Of a DNA stretch of 64,000 nucleotides, positions 8,745 through 18,224 are shown one piece after another; position 1 is the stretch's first letter; the number at the start of each line of letters is the position of its first letter. Under the pieces are notes generated by a model that was not told the origin of the DNA, ran no database searches, and saw only the letters and a program-made list of their open reading frames with translations. The DNA is taken from positions 62,001 to 126,000 of the forward strand of contig NZ_JACZFR010000026.1 in assembly GCF_014904815.1 (NCBI RefSeq). The letters are read 5' to 3'. This DNA comes from Microbulbifer taiwanensis (GTDB lineage Bacteria > Pseudomonadota > Gammaproteobacteria > Pseudomonadales > Cellvibrionaceae). A program made the translations under genes and the position numbers.

Positions 8745-9836
8745 TCACCCGTGACGCTGTTCAAAATCCGCCATAAAGGCCACCAGCGCCTCTACTGCCT
8801 GCAGTGGCACCGCGTTGTACAGCGACGCGCGCATACCGCCGACGGATCTGTGGCCCTTCAGGTTCAGCAGTCCCATTTCTTCGGCCTGCTGCAAAAACTC
8901 TTTGTCGAGGCGCTCGTCCGCCAATACGAAAGGTACATTCATACGCGAGCGACTGCCCTTTTCCACCGGGCTGGAATAGAAACCGCTGCGATCGATAAAG
9001 TCGTACAGCAGCGCGGATTTCCGCCCGGCCAGCTTTGCCATCGCCTCGACACCACCCTGCTCTTTCAGCCATTGGAATACCAGGCCGGACAGGTACCAGG
9101 CAAACGTGGGCGGCGTGTTATCCATGGAACCGGCATCCGCCGCGACCTTCCAACTCAGGCTGCGGGGAATTCCGTCCATGGCCCTATCGAGCAGATCGTC
9201 GCGCACTATTGCAACCGCGATGCCGGAAGGTCCGATATTCTTCTGCGCGCCGGCATAAATCATGCCGAACTTTTCCACCGGAATCGGCTGCGAGAGTATG
9301 TTCGAGGACATATCTGCCACCAGTGGGCAGCTGACCTCTGGCACATAGTCGAACTCCACGCCGCCGATGGTCTCATTGGGTGTGTAGTGGAAATAGGCCG
9401 CATCTTTACTCTGCTGCCAGCTGTCCGCCGCCGGCGCGTAGGTAAAATTGCGGTCCTCACTGGAAGCCACGACGTTGACCTGCCCGTAGCGTCGCGCTTC
9501 CCTGATCGCCTTATCCGCCCACTGACCTGTATGAATATAGTCGGCTACCCGCTTTTCACGACCGTCACCGGCACCAAACAGGTTCCAGGGCACGGCACTG
9601 AATTGCCCTGTGGCACCCCCCTGCAGGAAAAGCACCCTGTAACTGTGCGGGATCGACAGCAGATCACGCAGATCCTGTTCGGCGCGCTCGGCCACCTCGA
9701 CGAACTCCGGCGAGCGATGGCTGACCTCCATTACCGAGCAGCCACGACCACCCCAGTCGAGCAATTCCTGTTGCGCCTGAAGCAGAACCGCTTCCGGCAG
9801 TGCGGCGGGACCGGCACAGAAATTAAACTTCCTCAT
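8745..9836 (-). CDS. serC: Phosphoserine aminotransferase
   Basis: PLP enzyme that makes 3-phosphoserine (serine pathway) and also works in pyridoxine synthesis. The 363-aa product begins MRKFNFCAGPAALPE and carries the PLP-lysine motif YAGAQKNIGPSG near residues 193-204, along with VADMSSNILS. Length is the family norm (about 360). It precedes pheA in the same direction, matching the serC-pheA-tyrA/aroA-cmk-rpsA order of pseudomonads. Confidence 0.97.
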   Translation of the reverse strand: MRKFNFCAGPAALPEAVLLQAQQELLDWGGRGCSVMEVSHRSPEFVEVAERAEQDLRDLLSIPHSYRVLFLQGGATGQFSAVPWNLFGAGDGREKRVADYIHTGQWADKAIREARRYGQVNVVASSEDRNFTYAPAADSWQQSKDAAYFHYTPNETIGGVEFDYVPEVSCPLVADMSSNILSQPIPVEKFGMIYAGAQKNIGPSGIAVAIVRDDLLDRAMDGIPRSLSWKVAADAGSMDNTPPTFAWYLSGLVFQWLKEQGGVEAMAKLAGRKSALLYDFIDRSGFYSSPVEKGSRSRMNVPFVLADERLDKEFLQQAEEMGLLNLKGHRSVGGMRASLYNAVPLQAVEALVAFMADFEQRHG

Positions 9837-9956
9837 AACTCAATTTCCATAAGGACAGCAAAAATTGGTTTCAAAATTAACTAGATAAACTGACGCCAAT
9901 TTCCATAAACGGGAAATGAGCATCACGCTTTCGAGCGCTTTTTAGATAGCCAGAGT

Positions 9957-9985
9957 CAAAAAAGGCCGCGAGAATCGCAGCCTTT
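9957..9985 (-). terminator. Rho-independent terminator of gyrA
   Basis: On the minus strand AAAGGCTGCGA pairs with TCGCGGCCTTT (one G-U) around a TTC loop and runs into TTTTTTGAC. It sits about 20 nt beyond the gyrA stop and fits the classic stem plus U-run pattern, separating gyrA from serC. Confidence 0.85.
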
Positions 9986-10005
9986 CCTGACAACAGAAGC
10001 GGGGA

Positions 10006-12567
10006 TCACTCTTCCCCGCCCTCTTCCTGATCCTCTTCTTCACTTTCCTGGATACGCGCAAGGCCAACCAGGTGCTCGCCGCTCTTCAGGCGAATCACCC
10101 GCACACCCTGAGTGTTGCGCCCCAGGATTGAGACCTCATCGACGCGGGTACGCACCAGGGTACCCTGATCGGAAATCAGCATGATCTCCTCACCCGGATG
10201 CACCTGGCAGGCACCGACCAGGGCACCGTTGCGCTCGCTCTCGGCAATGGCGATTACGCCCTGGGTGCCGCGGCCCTTGGTGGGGAAATCCGCAGTGGCA
10301 GTGCGCTTGCCGTAACCGTTCTCGGTCACCATCATCACGGATCCGCCCTCTTCCGGGATCACCATGGCGATAACCGACACACCCTCGGCCATACGAATAC
10401 CGCGCACGCCGCGGGAAACCCGCCCCATGGAGCGCACATTCTCCTCGGCAAAGCGGGCCGCCTTACCGGCGCTGGTGAGCAGCAGCACATCGCGGCTGCC
10501 ATCGGTGACGGCGGTGGCCACCAGGCGATCACCCTCATCCAGCTCTATGGCTTTCAGGCCCACACTGCGCGGTCGCGCGAAGGCGGGCAGCGGTGTCTTC
10601 TTCACGGTGCCATTGGCGGTGGCAAAGAAGATAAAGTAGTTCTCGTCGTACTCGGACACCGGCAGCATGCTGCTGATGCGCTCATCCTCTTCCAGCGGCA
10701 GCATGTTGACCATCGGCCGGCCGCGGGAGGCGCGCCCGGCGGTGGGCACCTCGTAGACCTTGAGCCAGTACACCTTACCCTTGTTGGAGAAGCACAGGAT
10801 GGTGTCGTGGGAATTGGCGATCAGCAGGTGCTCGACGAAATCCTCGTCCTTCACCTGGGTCGCAGACTTGCCCATGCCGCCGCGGCGCTGGGCCTGGTAG
10901 TCTGCCAGCGGCTGGCTCTTGGCGTAACCGCCGTGGGAGATGGTCACCACCTTGTCTTCCGGGGTGATCAGGTCCTCGACGGTCAGGTCCTGGCGAGAGG
11001 CGACGATATCGGTGCGACGCTCGTCGCCGAACTCCCTGTCGAGCTGCTCCAGCTCCTCGCGAATCACTTCCATCAAACGCTCGAAGCTGCCGAGAATATG
11101 CAGGTATTCGGCGATCTGCTCCAGGCGCTCGCTGTACTCGGCCAGCAGCTTGTCGTGCTCCATACCGGTCAGGCGGTGCAGGCGCAGTTCCAGGATCGCC
11201 TGGGCCTGGGCCGGGGACAGGTAATAGCTGCCGTCACGCAGACCGAATTCCGGGGGCAGGTCGTCCGGGCGGCAGGCGTCGGCGCCGGCGCGCTCCAGGA
11301 ACTGCTGCACCTCGCCCACCGGCCAACCCTTGGCCAGCAGCGCCTCGCGCGCATCCGCCGGAGTGGCGGAGGACTTGATCAGCTCGATGACCGGGTCGAT
11401 ATTGGAGATGGCAATCGCCAGGCCTTCGAGGATATGGCCGCGCTCGCGCGCCTTGCGCAGCAGGTAGACGGTGCGGCGGGTCACCACTTCCTGGCGGTGA
11501 CGGATAAAGTACTCGAGCAGTTGCTTCAGGTTCAGCACTTTGGGCTGGCCGTCGACCAGCGCCACCATATTGATGCCGAACACGCTCTCCAGCTGGGTCT
11601 GGGAGTAGAGGTTGTTCAGGACCACATCGCCCAGCTCGCCGCGCTTCAGTTCGATCACCACGCGCAGGCCGTCCTTGTCGGACTCGTCGCGCAGCTCGGA
11701 GATACCCTCGATCTTCTTTTCTTTGACCAGTTCGGCGATGCGCTCTATCAGGCGCGCCTTATTCAGCTGGTAGGGTATCTCGTGGACGATGATGGTTTCG
11801 CGGTTGGTCTTGTCGTCCCGCAATACTTCCGCCTTCGCGCGCACATAGATGCGCCCACGGCCGGTGCGATAGGCCAGCAGAATACCGGCACGGCCATTGA
11901 TGGTGGCCCCGGTGGGGAAGTCCGGCCCGGGGATATACTCCATCAGGTCGTCGACAGTCAGCTCCGGATTGTCGATCAGCGCCAGGCAGGCCCTGACCAC
12001 TTCGCTCATGTTGTGCGGCGGGATATTGGTGGCCATGCCTACGGCGATACCGGAGGAGCCGTTCACCAGCAGATTCGGAACCCGCGACGGCAGTACTTCC
12101 GGCATCTGCTCGGAGCCGTCGTAGTTGTCGATAAAGTTGACGGTTTCCTTGTCCAGGTCGGACAGCAGCTCGTGGGCCAGCTTGTCCATGCGGATCTCGG
12201 TGTAACGCATGGCCGCCGGGCTGTCGCCGTCGATGGAGCCAAAGTTGCCCTGGCCGTCTACCAGCATGTAGCGCAGCGAGAAGGGCTGGGCCATACGCAC
12301 TATGGTGTCATACACCGCGGTGTCGCCGTGCGGGTGGTACTTACCGATCACGTCGCCGACGACACGTGCCGATTTTTTGTACGGCTTGTTCCAGTCGTTT
12401 TTCAGTTCGTTCATCGCGTAGAGCACGCGCCGGTGCACCGGCTTCAGGCCGTCGCGCACATCCGGCAGCGCACGGCCCACGATCACGCTCATCGCATAGT
12501 CGAGATAGGACTGCTTGAGTTCTTCTTCGATATTGATCGGAGAGATTTCTTTGGCTAATTCGCCCAT
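10006..12567 (-). CDS. gyrA: DNA gyrase subunit A
   Basis: Breakage-reunion subunit of gyrase. The 853-aa protein has the winged-helix CAP region with the catalytic tyrosine in [12 protein letters not shown], and the quinolone-determining stretch [20 protein letters not shown]. Thr stands at the position of E. coli Ser83, as in Pseudomonas aeruginosa. The GyrA-box [10 protein letters not shown] opens the C-terminal beta-pinwheel, and the protein ends in a strongly acidic tail ([14 protein letters not shown]). Divergent from the deaminase gene across 168 bp that should hold both promoters. Confidence 0.98.
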   Translation of the reverse strand: MGELAKEISPINIEEELKQSYLDYAMSVIVGRALPDVRDGLKPVHRRVLYAMNELKNDWNKPYKKSARVVGDVIGKYHPHGDTAVYDTIVRMAQPFSLRYMLVDGQGNFGSIDGDSPAAMRYTEIRMDKLAHELLSDLDKETVNFIDNYDGSEQMPEVLPSRVPNLLVNGSSGIAVGMATNIPPHNMSEVVRACLALIDNPELTVDDLMEYIPGPDFPTGATINGRAGILLAYRTGRGRIYVRAKAEVLRDDKTNRETIIVHEIPYQLNKARLIERIAELVKEKKIEGISELRDESDKDGLRVVIELKRGELGDVVLNNLYSQTQLESVFGINMVALVDGQPKVLNLKQLLEYFIRHRQEVVTRRTVYLLRKARERGHILEGLAIAISNIDPVIELIKSSATPADAREALLAKGWPVGEVQQFLERAGADACRPDDLPPEFGLRDGSYYLSPAQAQAILELRLHRLTGMEHDKLLAEYSERLEQIAEYLHILGSFERLMEVIREELEQLDREFGDERRTDIVASRQDLTVEDLITPEDKVVTISHGGYAKSQPLADYQAQRRGGMGKSATQVKDEDFVEHLLIANSHDTILCFSNKGKVYWLKVYEVPTAGRASRGRPMVNMLPLEEDERISSMLPVSEYDENYFIFFATANGTVKKTPLPAFARPRSVGLKAIELDEGDRLVATAVTDGSRDVLLLTSAGKAARFAEENVRSMGRVSRGVRGIRMAEGVSVIAMVIPEEGGSVMMVTENGYGKRTATADFPTKGRGTQGVIAIAESERNGALVGACQVHPGEEIMLISDQGTLVRTRVDEVSILGRNTQGVRVIRLKSGEHLVGLARIQESEEEDQEEGGEE

Positions 12568-12735
12568 GGCTTACGGCGTTCCTTTTTATACGGCAGGCCT
12601 CAGAATGCAAACGCTGCACCCGGCCCGGATAAGCGGGCGATTCTACCACAGTTTGGCGCCAGAGCACCGCGGTTGCCCGCCCCGGGTTCCGCCGCTAAAG
12701 TCTACCGCTCCGCAGACAGCCACGTAGCCACCCCC

Positions 12736-14058
12736 ATGCCCCAATCCATAGACACGCTGATTCACGCGCGCTGGATAATTCCGGTCGTCCCCGAGCAAAA
12801 AGTGTACGAAAACTGCTCGCTGGCCATCGCAGACGGCAGCATAGTCGCCCTGCTGCCCACGGCGGCGGCTGAAGCGCGCTATCAGGCCAGGGAGGAGATC
12901 CGGCTTGACCACCATGCGCTGATTCCCGGCCTGGTCAACACCCACAACCACGCCGCCATGGCCCTACTGCGCGGCTATGCCGACGACCTGCCGTTGATGG
13001 ACTGGCTCGAGAACCATATCTGGCCGACAGAGAAGAAATGGGTGAATCCAGAGTTCGCCGCCGACGGCAGTCGCCTGGCGGCAGCAGAGATGATCCGAAG
13101 CGGCACCACCAGCTTCTCCGACCAGTACTTCTTCCCCGAGGCCACCGCCCTGGTGGCCAGGGAGACGGGCCTGCGCGCGCAGATCGCCTTCCCGATCATC
13201 GACTTCCCCACGCCCTGGAGTCGCGACGGCGAAGACGCCCTGCAGAAAGGGCTGGCCCTGCGCGATGATTACAAGGCCAACGAGCGCATCGACGTGGTCT
13301 TCGCCCCCCACGCCCCCTACACGGTGGGCGATGCCACTCTGGAGAAGATCGCCGTCTACGCCGCCGAGGCACAGATACCGGTGCAGATGCACTTGCACGA
13401 AACCGCCGGCGAAGTGGCGCGCGCCCTGGCGGAAACCGGCGAGCGTCCCACCGAACGACTGCTGCGCCTGGGCCTGCTGGGCCCGCAGACACTCTGCGTG
13501 CATATGACCGCGGTGAATGAACGGGATATAGAACTGCTGCAACAGAGCGGCGCCCACGTGGCCCACTGCCCCAGGTCCAACCTGAAACTCGCCTCCGGCT
13601 TCTGTCCCGCGGCCAGATTACTGGAAGCCGGAATCAATGTTGCGCTGGGCACCGACGGCGCCGCCAGCAACAACGGCCTGGACCTGTTTACCGAAGCCAA
13701 TACCGCGGCCCTGCTGGCCAAGGCCGTCAGCGGCAACGCCGCCGCCCTGCCCGCCCATCAGGCCCTCGCAATGGCCACCATCAACGGCGCGCGCGCGCTG
13801 GGCATCGACGAGGTGACAGGCAGCCTCGAGGCGGGCAAGAGCGCAGACCTGGCCGCGATCGATCTCGGCGGGCTGGAGCAGCAGCCACTGCATGACCCCA
13901 TATCGCAGCTGATCTATACCGCCAGCGGGCACAATGTCACTGACGTATGGGTGGCCGGCAAACCGCTGCTGAAGGATCGCCAGCTGCAGACGCTGAACGA
14001 GGCGGAGGTGATTCAGCGGGCGCAAATGTGGCGTGCTAGAATCGCCGGCCAGATTTGA
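12736..14058 (+). CDS. MtaD/TrzA-type amidohydrolase (5'-methylthioadenosine/S-adenosylhomocysteine deaminase family)
   Basis: Metal-dependent deaminase of the TRZ/ATZ amidohydrolase group, which hydrolytically deaminates MTA, SAH or related purines. The 440-aa product has the metal site [20 protein letters not shown] with TrpLeu-Glu-x-x-IWP downstream, [10 protein letters not shown] (third His), [14 protein letters not shown] and [14 protein letters not shown] (metal Asp). All residues of the TIM-barrel centre are visible. ATG 12736 ([14 protein letters not shown]) is chosen over an upstream in-frame start at 12673, which would extend into the divergent promoter. The ubiG gene follows after a repeat element. 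Exact substrate is not decidable from sequence; several relatives are annotated mtaD. Confidence 0.85.
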   Translation: MPQSIDTLIHARWIIPVVPEQKVYENCSLAIADGSIVALLPTAAAEARYQAREEIRLDHHALIPGLVNTHNHAAMALLRGYADDLPLMDWLENHIWPTEKKWVNPEFAADGSRLAAAEMIRSGTTSFSDQYFFPEATALVARETGLRAQIAFPIIDFPTPWSRDGEDALQKGLALRDDYKANERIDVVFAPHAPYTVGDATLEKIAVYAAEAQIPVQMHLHETAGEVARALAETGERPTERLLRLGLLGPQTLCVHMTAVNERDIELLQQSGAHVAHCPRSNLKLASGFCPAARLLEAGINVALGTDGAASNNGLDLFTEANTAALLAKAVSGNAAALPAHQALAMATINGARALGIDEVTGSLEAGKSADLAAIDLGGLEQQPLHDPISQLIYTASGHNVTDVWVAGKPLLKDRQLQTLNEAEVIQRAQMWRARIAGQI

Positions 14059-14089
14059 TCGGGGCTTGATAAGAGTATCTGTACTCAGT

Positions 14090-14211
14090 GCGAAGGCGCT
14101 GATATTGGTAGCCTTTTGCGGGACTGCCTGTGAGAGGGACCTCGCAGACAAGCCTCCAGGGATGGATTCACGGCGCGTCCCGCAAAAGGCTACCAGTAGC
14201 AGGGCCGCCAC
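14090..14211 (-). repeat. Palindromic intergenic element, copy A
   Basis: A 122-bp unit with about 30-nt inverted arms: read on the minus strand, GGTAGCCTTTTGCGGGAC is answered by GTCCCGCAAAAGGCTACC. The core of about 60 nt contains CGCCGTGAATCCATCCCTG and a small inner hairpin around GAGGTCCCTCTC. The outermost part of the stem has three mismatches. The same layout recurs at 31923-32043 and 40152-40272 with different but self-complementary arms. It fills the space between the deaminase stop and the ubiG ribosome site. Confidence 0.85.
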
Positions 14212-14233
14212 GAAGTTAATAAAGGACCGCAAA

Positions 14234-14947
14234 GTGGCCGAACCAACGAACAATGTAGATCCGGCGGAAATCGCCAAATTCGAACAGCTCGCCAGCCGCT
14301 GGTGGGATCGCGAGGGCGAGTTCAAGCCGCTGCATGAAATCAACCCGCTGCGCGCCAACTATATCGACCAGCGTGCACCGGTGGCGGGCAGGAAACTGCT
14401 GGACGTCGGCTGCGGCGGCGGCATATTGACCGAGGCCATGGCCCAGCGCGGCGCCGAGGTGACCGGCATCGATATGGGTGAGGCGCCGCTAAATGTGGCC
14501 AAGCTGCACGCGCTGGAAAGCGGCGTCAATGTGGACTATCGCCGCATGCCCGTAGAGAAACTGGCCCGGGAACAGCCGGCCAGTTTCGATATCGTCACCT
14601 GCCTGGAAATGCTCGAGCATGTACCCGACCCCGCATCCGCAATCCGCGCTTGCGCTGCATTGGTGAAGCCGGGGGGACAGTTGTTTTTCTCCACCATCAA
14701 CCGCACCGCCAAGGGCTGGCTGTTCGCGGTGGTGGGCGCCGAGTATGTGTTGCGCCTGCTGCCCAAAGGCACCCACGAATACGGCAAGTTTATCCGCCCG
14801 TCCGAGATGGGCGCCTGGCTGCGCGAAGCCGACCTGGAACTCCGCGACATCACCGGCATGACCTACAACCCGTTGACCCGCAGTTACAAGCTGAATCCGC
14901 GGGATGTCGACGTAAACTACCTGATGCATGCCTGTAAACCGGAATAA
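14234..14947 (+). CDS. ubiG: Ubiquinone biosynthesis O-methyltransferase
   Basis: Performs the two O-methylations of ubiquinone synthesis using SAM. The 237-aa product starts at GTG 14234, with AAAGGA 7 nt upstream. It begins [25 protein letters not shown], a UbiG N-terminus, and has the SAM motif [19 protein letters not shown], then [11 protein letters not shown] and the C-terminal YLMHACKPE. An upstream reading from 14033 would cross repeat copy A and is rejected. The gph gene follows within 15 nt, forming the ubiG-gph pair seen in many gammaproteobacteria. Confidence 0.96.
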   Translation: MAEPTNNVDPAEIAKFEQLASRWWDREGEFKPLHEINPLRANYIDQRAPVAGRKLLDVGCGGGILTEAMAQRGAEVTGIDMGEAPLNVAKLHALESGVNVDYRRMPVEKLAREQPASFDIVTCLEMLEHVPDPASAIRACAALVKPGGQLFFSTINRTAKGWLFAVVGAEYVLRLLPKGTHEYGKFIRPSEMGAWLREADLELRDITGMTYNPLTRSYKLNPRDVDVNYLMHACKPE

Positions 14948-14962
14948 GTGACCGGAAACAAA

Positions 14963-15622
14963 ATGAAAGCTGTTTTATTTGATCTGGATGGCACCCTATT
15001 CGATACGGCGCCGGACTTTATCGTCGTCCTCAACCAGCTGCGCCAACAGGAACAACTGCCGCCGCTGCCGGATGACGCAATCCGCTCGGTAGTCTCCAAC
15101 GGCGCGCGCGCCCTGGTGAGACTGGGCTTTGGCAAGGACGAAGGCGACTCCGGGTTCGACGGGCTGCGCCAGCGGCTGCTGGACCTGTATCTCGCACACC
15201 TGGCCGAAAAAACCGTGCCCTTCCCCGGTATCGAGGCGCTGCTGGACAATCTCGCAGAAAACCAGATCGCCTGGGGCATAGTCACCAACAAGCCGGAAGC
15301 CTATACGGTACCGCTGATGCAGGCCTTCGACCAACTGCCCACTCCCGGTGCGGTCATCTGCCCCGATCACGTGAGCAAACGCAAGCCGGACCCGGAGCCG
15401 GTCCTGCTCGCCTGCAGCCAGATCGGCTGCGATCCGCGGGAAGCGGTCTACGTGGGCGACCACGAGCGGGACATCGCCGCCGGCCGCGCCGCCGGCATGC
15501 CCACCATTGCCTGCAGCTACGGCTATATTGACGAGGGCGACAGCGCCGCCAACTGGGGCGCGGATCACCTGGTGGACTCGGCGGAAGAGATCTGGCCGCT
15601 GCTGCAGCGGCACTATCTCTAG
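14963..15622 (+). CDS. gph: Phosphoglycolate phosphatase-type HAD hydrolase
   Basis: HAD-superfamily phosphatase, probably removing 2-phosphoglycolate formed in DNA repair. The 219-aa protein opens MKAVLFDLDGTLFDTAPDF (motif I, nucleophile Asp), with TNKPEAY (motif II Thr), KRKPDPEP (motif III Lys) and YVGDHERDIAAGRAAG (motif IV acidic pair). ATG 14963 is preferred to the GTG at 14948, which abuts the ubiG stop. Position after ubiG supports the Gph assignment over other HAD phosphatases. Confidence 0.9.
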   Translation: MKAVLFDLDGTLFDTAPDFIVVLNQLRQQEQLPPLPDDAIRSVVSNGARALVRLGFGKDEGDSGFDGLRQRLLDLYLAHLAEKTVPFPGIEALLDNLAENQIAWGIVTNKPEAYTVPLMQAFDQLPTPGAVICPDHVSKRKPDPEPVLLACSQIGCDPREAVYVGDHERDIAAGRAAGMPTIACSYGYIDEGDSAANWGADHLVDSAEEIWPLLQRHYL

Positions 15623-15644
15623 AAGGTGAGTTGCGGGAAGACCT

Positions 15645-15670
15645 TGTAGGAGCGGCCGGTGGCCGCGATC
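15645..15670. repeat. REP-like hairpin
   Basis: TGTAGGAGCGGCCGGTGGCCGCGATC contains GCGGCC/GGCCGC arms and opens with GTAGGAGC, the hallmark of REP sequences described in Pseudomonas. It lies between gph and yciK. A related but longer element is at 61131-61206. Confidence 0.6.
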
Positions 15671-15703
15671 GGTGGTTCAGCCACCACAGAATCTGGAATT
15701 GTT

Positions 15704-16462
15704 ATGTCTGAATTTATCGGCGACTACCAAGCGCCCCAAGACCTGCTCAAGGACAAAATCATCCTGGTCACCGGCGCCGGCGACGGTATCGGCAAGACCG
15801 CGGCCAAGACCTTTGCCGCCCACGGCGCCACGGTAATCCTGCTCGGCCGCACCACGCCCAAGCTGGAAATGGTCTACGACGAAATCGAAGCGGCCGGCGG
15901 GCCACAGCCGGCGATATTCCCGATGGACCTGAACACGGCGACAATCGAAACTTTCGAACACTTCGCCGAAGCCGTGGACCAGGAATTCGGTCGCCTCGAC
16001 GGTCTGCTGCACAACGCCAGCCTGCTGGGCCAGCGCACCCCCATCGCCAACTACCATTTCGGCACCTGGCAGCAGGTGATGCAGGTAAATGTCAACGCCG
16101 CTTTTGGCCTCACCAAAGTGCTGCTGCCGCTGCTGGATAAATCCGAGGCCGGCTCGATTGTCTTTACCGGCTCCGGCGTCGGCCTCAAGGGCCGCGCCTA
16201 CTGGGGCGCCTATTCGGTGTCGAAGTTTGCCACTGAAGGACTGATGCAGGTACTGGCCGACGAGCTGGACGGCGTCTCCAACACCCGCGCCAACAGCGTC
16301 AACCCCGGCGCTACCCGCACCAACATGCGCGCCACCGCCTATCCGGCTGAGGACCCAAAATCGGTAGTAGCGGCGGAAGAAATAATGCCCACCTACCTGT
16401 ACCTGATGGGAGCCGACAGCCGCGGGGTGAGCGGCAGGCAGTTCAATGCCCAGAAGAGGTAG
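15704..16462 (+). CDS. yciK: YciK-family short-chain dehydrogenase
   Basis: NAD(P)-dependent oxidoreductase of the SDR fold; physiological substrate unknown. The 252-aa protein has the cofactor motif VTGAGDGIGKTAAKTFAAHG, the NxxS region LHNASLLG, and the catalytic Ser...Tyr-x-x-x-Lys as FTGSGVG and YSVSKFA. The N-terminal ENDYQ-like lead (IGDYQAPQDLLKDKIILVTG) is typical of YciK. ATG 15704 is chosen because the upstream part of the open frame spans the REP-like repeat. A bidirectional terminator follows. Confidence 0.88.
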   Translation: MSEFIGDYQAPQDLLKDKIILVTGAGDGIGKTAAKTFAAHGATVILLGRTTPKLEMVYDEIEAAGGPQPAIFPMDLNTATIETFEHFAEAVDQEFGRLDGLLHNASLLGQRTPIANYHFGTWQQVMQVNVNAAFGLTKVLLPLLDKSEAGSIVFTGSGVGLKGRAYWGAYSVSKFATEGLMQVLADELDGVSNTRANSVNPGATRTNMRATAYPAEDPKSVVAAEEIMPTYLYLMGADSRGVSGRQFNAQKR

Positions 16463-16497
16463 TGGTCGGTGATCGGCGATTAGAGATCGGATAAAAA

Positions 16498-16527
16498 ATA
16501 CCCGGGCAGGCCCCGGGTATTTTTTTG
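16498..16527. terminator. Bidirectional rho-independent terminator
   Basis: AATACCCGGG and CCCGGGTATT form a 10-bp stem with a CAGGC loop. It is followed by a T-run on the plus strand and preceded by an A-run, so it also works on the minus strand. It lies between the converging yciK and the acidic membrane protein gene and can end both transcripts. Confidence 0.92.
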
Positions 16528-16547
16528 CGGATTCGATTGACTTAGGG

Positions 16548-16895
16548 TCATTCCTCCGTGTGGTCGATATCCTCCTCCGGCATTTCGTCCATTGCCTCTT
16601 CAGTCATTTCCTCCGCTTCCTCTGCGGCGGCTTCCATTGACTCCGCCGCCTCTTCGGCGCTACCCATCATATGCTCCGGGGCATCGGCAAAGACATCGCC
16701 CTCGACTTCCATCAATTCATTACTGGCTACCACCGTCTCGTCCGCAGCCTTCTCCATCGCCTCACCAGCCTGCTCCACCGCAGATTCGACTTCTTTGGCG
16801 ATAGCCGCTTCGGAAGTGGCGGGCTCCATGTTCTGGTAATAGAAGTAGCCGCCGATGGCGGCAATCACAATAGCGGGAATAATGATTTTCTTCAT
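16548..16895 (-). CDS. Membrane-anchored acidic Ala/Glu-rich protein
   Basis: Unrecognised small protein of 115 residues. It has a short basic start and one membrane segment (KKIIIPAIVIAAIGGYFYY, residues 2-20), then an extremely acidic Ala/Glu/Met-rich body (repeats like EEAAESMEAAAEEAEEM). It probably forms a helical or disordered periplasmic or cytosolic tail. ATG 16895 with GGGGTCGGAAA upstream is a better start than the longer reading from 17024. It ends at the shared terminator with yciK. Function unknown; low complexity makes homology calls unreliable. Confidence 0.75.
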   Translation of the reverse strand: MKKIIIPAIVIAAIGGYFYYQNMEPATSEAAIAKEVESAVEQAGEAMEKAADETVVASNELMEVEGDVFADAPEHMMGSAEEAAESMEAAAEEAEEMTEEAMDEMPEEDIDHTEE

Positions 16896-17050
16896 TTTCC
16901 GACCCCTGGATAGTGTGGATTTATGATTATTTGCGCAGTCCATTGTTCCACGGTGGTTCTGGCAAAAATGTGACCTGCAACACGTTTCTGTTTGTCGATT
17001 TTCCGGTACTCGGGCAGAATCCACCTATCCCAACTAGCGAAGCTGTCAAT

Positions 17051-17476
17051 ATGCGAACTCTCTACACCATACCATTGCTGGCACTGCTCGCCGCCGGCGC
17101 CACCGCAGAGGACTCCCTCACCAAGCAACTGCGCGGCTGCTCTACCATTAAAGACAACAGCGAGCGCCTGGCCTGTTACGATGCCCTGAGCAAGACCCTC
17201 GACAAGCGCGCGGAACAGATCTTCGGCCAGGAGCAACAGCGTATTGCCGAAGAGGCCCCCGAGTCCATCGACGCCACTATTGCCGAGGTTCAGAAGATCG
17301 CCTACGGCAAGCTGCTGATTACACTGGACAATGGACAGGTGTGGCGCCAGAACGACAGCGGGCGGGTTCACTGGAAAGGCGGCGATACTGTCACATTGGA
17401 GCGCGGCCTGTTTGGCTCCTTCTTTATGAAGGCGGAGGACGGAGGACGGAAAATACGCGTAAAGCGCGTCCAGTAG
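17051..17476 (+). CDS. Secreted hypothetical protein with LACYDAL motif
   Basis: A 141-aa protein with a signal peptide (MRTLYTIPLLALLAAGATA, cut before EDS). It has a short motif with two cysteines, CSTIKDNSERLACYDALSK (about residues 32-50), found in many small proteobacterial periplasmic proteins, and a C-terminal beta-rich part (LLITLDNGQVWRQND, GDTVTLERG, MKAEDGGRKIRVKR). The later part resembles small OB-like periplasmic domains; no function is assigned. ATG 17051 is chosen because the signal peptide begins there. The YceI-like gene follows 100 nt downstream on the same strand. Confidence 0.75.
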   Translation: MRTLYTIPLLALLAAGATAEDSLTKQLRGCSTIKDNSERLACYDALSKTLDKRAEQIFGQEQQRIAEEAPESIDATIAEVQKIAYGKLLITLDNGQVWRQNDSGRVHWKGGDTVTLERGLFGSFFMKAEDGGRKIRVKRVQ

Positions 17477-17576
17477 ATTGGCGACCTCCCCGATCCATTC
17501 CGCGAATTGGCCGCCTTTGCTGCGGCCAATTCCGCCCCCCCTAAAATCCCCGCAGCGAAGCGGCCGGAGGCCACCC

Positions 17577-18224
17577 ATGTTCCACCGAAGCGCCCGCCTT
17601 TTCAGCCTGCTGCTACTCCTCGCCGGCCCGGTTTCCGCCGAAAGTGTAGACTTCGCCATCGACTCGCCAGCTTCCGATATCCACTGGCGCATTTACAGCG
17701 ACGGCCCCCTGCCACTCGGGCACAACCACATCATCTCGACCAGCCGTATCAGCGGCAGCGTGCGACTGGCAGATGCGCCCGAGGCCTCGCACTTTGAATT
17801 GCTGATTCCCGTCGCGGCCCTGTTAGTGGACAGTCCCGCGCTGCGACAGCGCTACGGAAAGCAATTTTCCTCGCGCGTGTCCCCCAGGGCCAGGGCCGGC
17901 ACCCGCGCCAATATGCTCGGCAACTCGCTGCTGAACGCTGCACACCATCCCGATATCCGCCTGGGCGGCTCTGCCGTGGTCGCCCGTGACAAGCGCCGGC
18001 AGAACCTGGTCCTGGATACGACCCTTGAACTGGCCGGACGCAGCATCCGGTTGAAGATTCCCGCCCAGATCGAATTCGGCGATCGCGAAGTGCGCGCCCG
18101 CGGCCATTTCACCCTGAGCCACAGCCAGTTGGGACTGGCGCCATTCCGGGCCGCGCTGGGCGCACTGCGGGTGGCCGACAATATAGACTTCACCTACGAC
18201 ATCCAGGCTAGGCGCACCGAGTGA
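17577..18224 (+). CDS. YceI-like periplasmic protein
   Basis: Predicted lipocalin-like periplasmic protein; YceI relatives bind isoprenoid-type lipids. The 215-aa product has a signal peptide (MFHRSARLFSLLLLLAGPVSA), a core with GHNHIISTSRISGSVRLAD, FELLIPVAALLVDSPALR, MLGNSLLNAAHHPDIRL and a C-terminal strand series ending NIDFTYDIQARR. The His in GHNH and the NSLLNAAxxPxI segment match the YceI pattern. Its 3' end overlaps the convergent methyltransferase-fold gene by 17 bp. Confidence 0.8.
   Translation: MFHRSARLFSLLLLLAGPVSAESVDFAIDSPASDIHWRIYSDGPLPLGHNHIISTSRISGSVRLADAPEASHFELLIPVAALLVDSPALRQRYGKQFSSRVSPRARAGTRANMLGNSLLNAAHHPDIRLGGSAVVARDKRRQNLVLDTTLELAGRSIRLKIPAQIEFGDREVRARGHFTLSHSQLGLAPFRAALGALRVADNIDFTYDIQARRTE

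Noticed and set aside
10198-12558. 786-aa plus-strand open frame
   Set aside because: Antisense of gyrA; the gyrA protein is complete and canonical.
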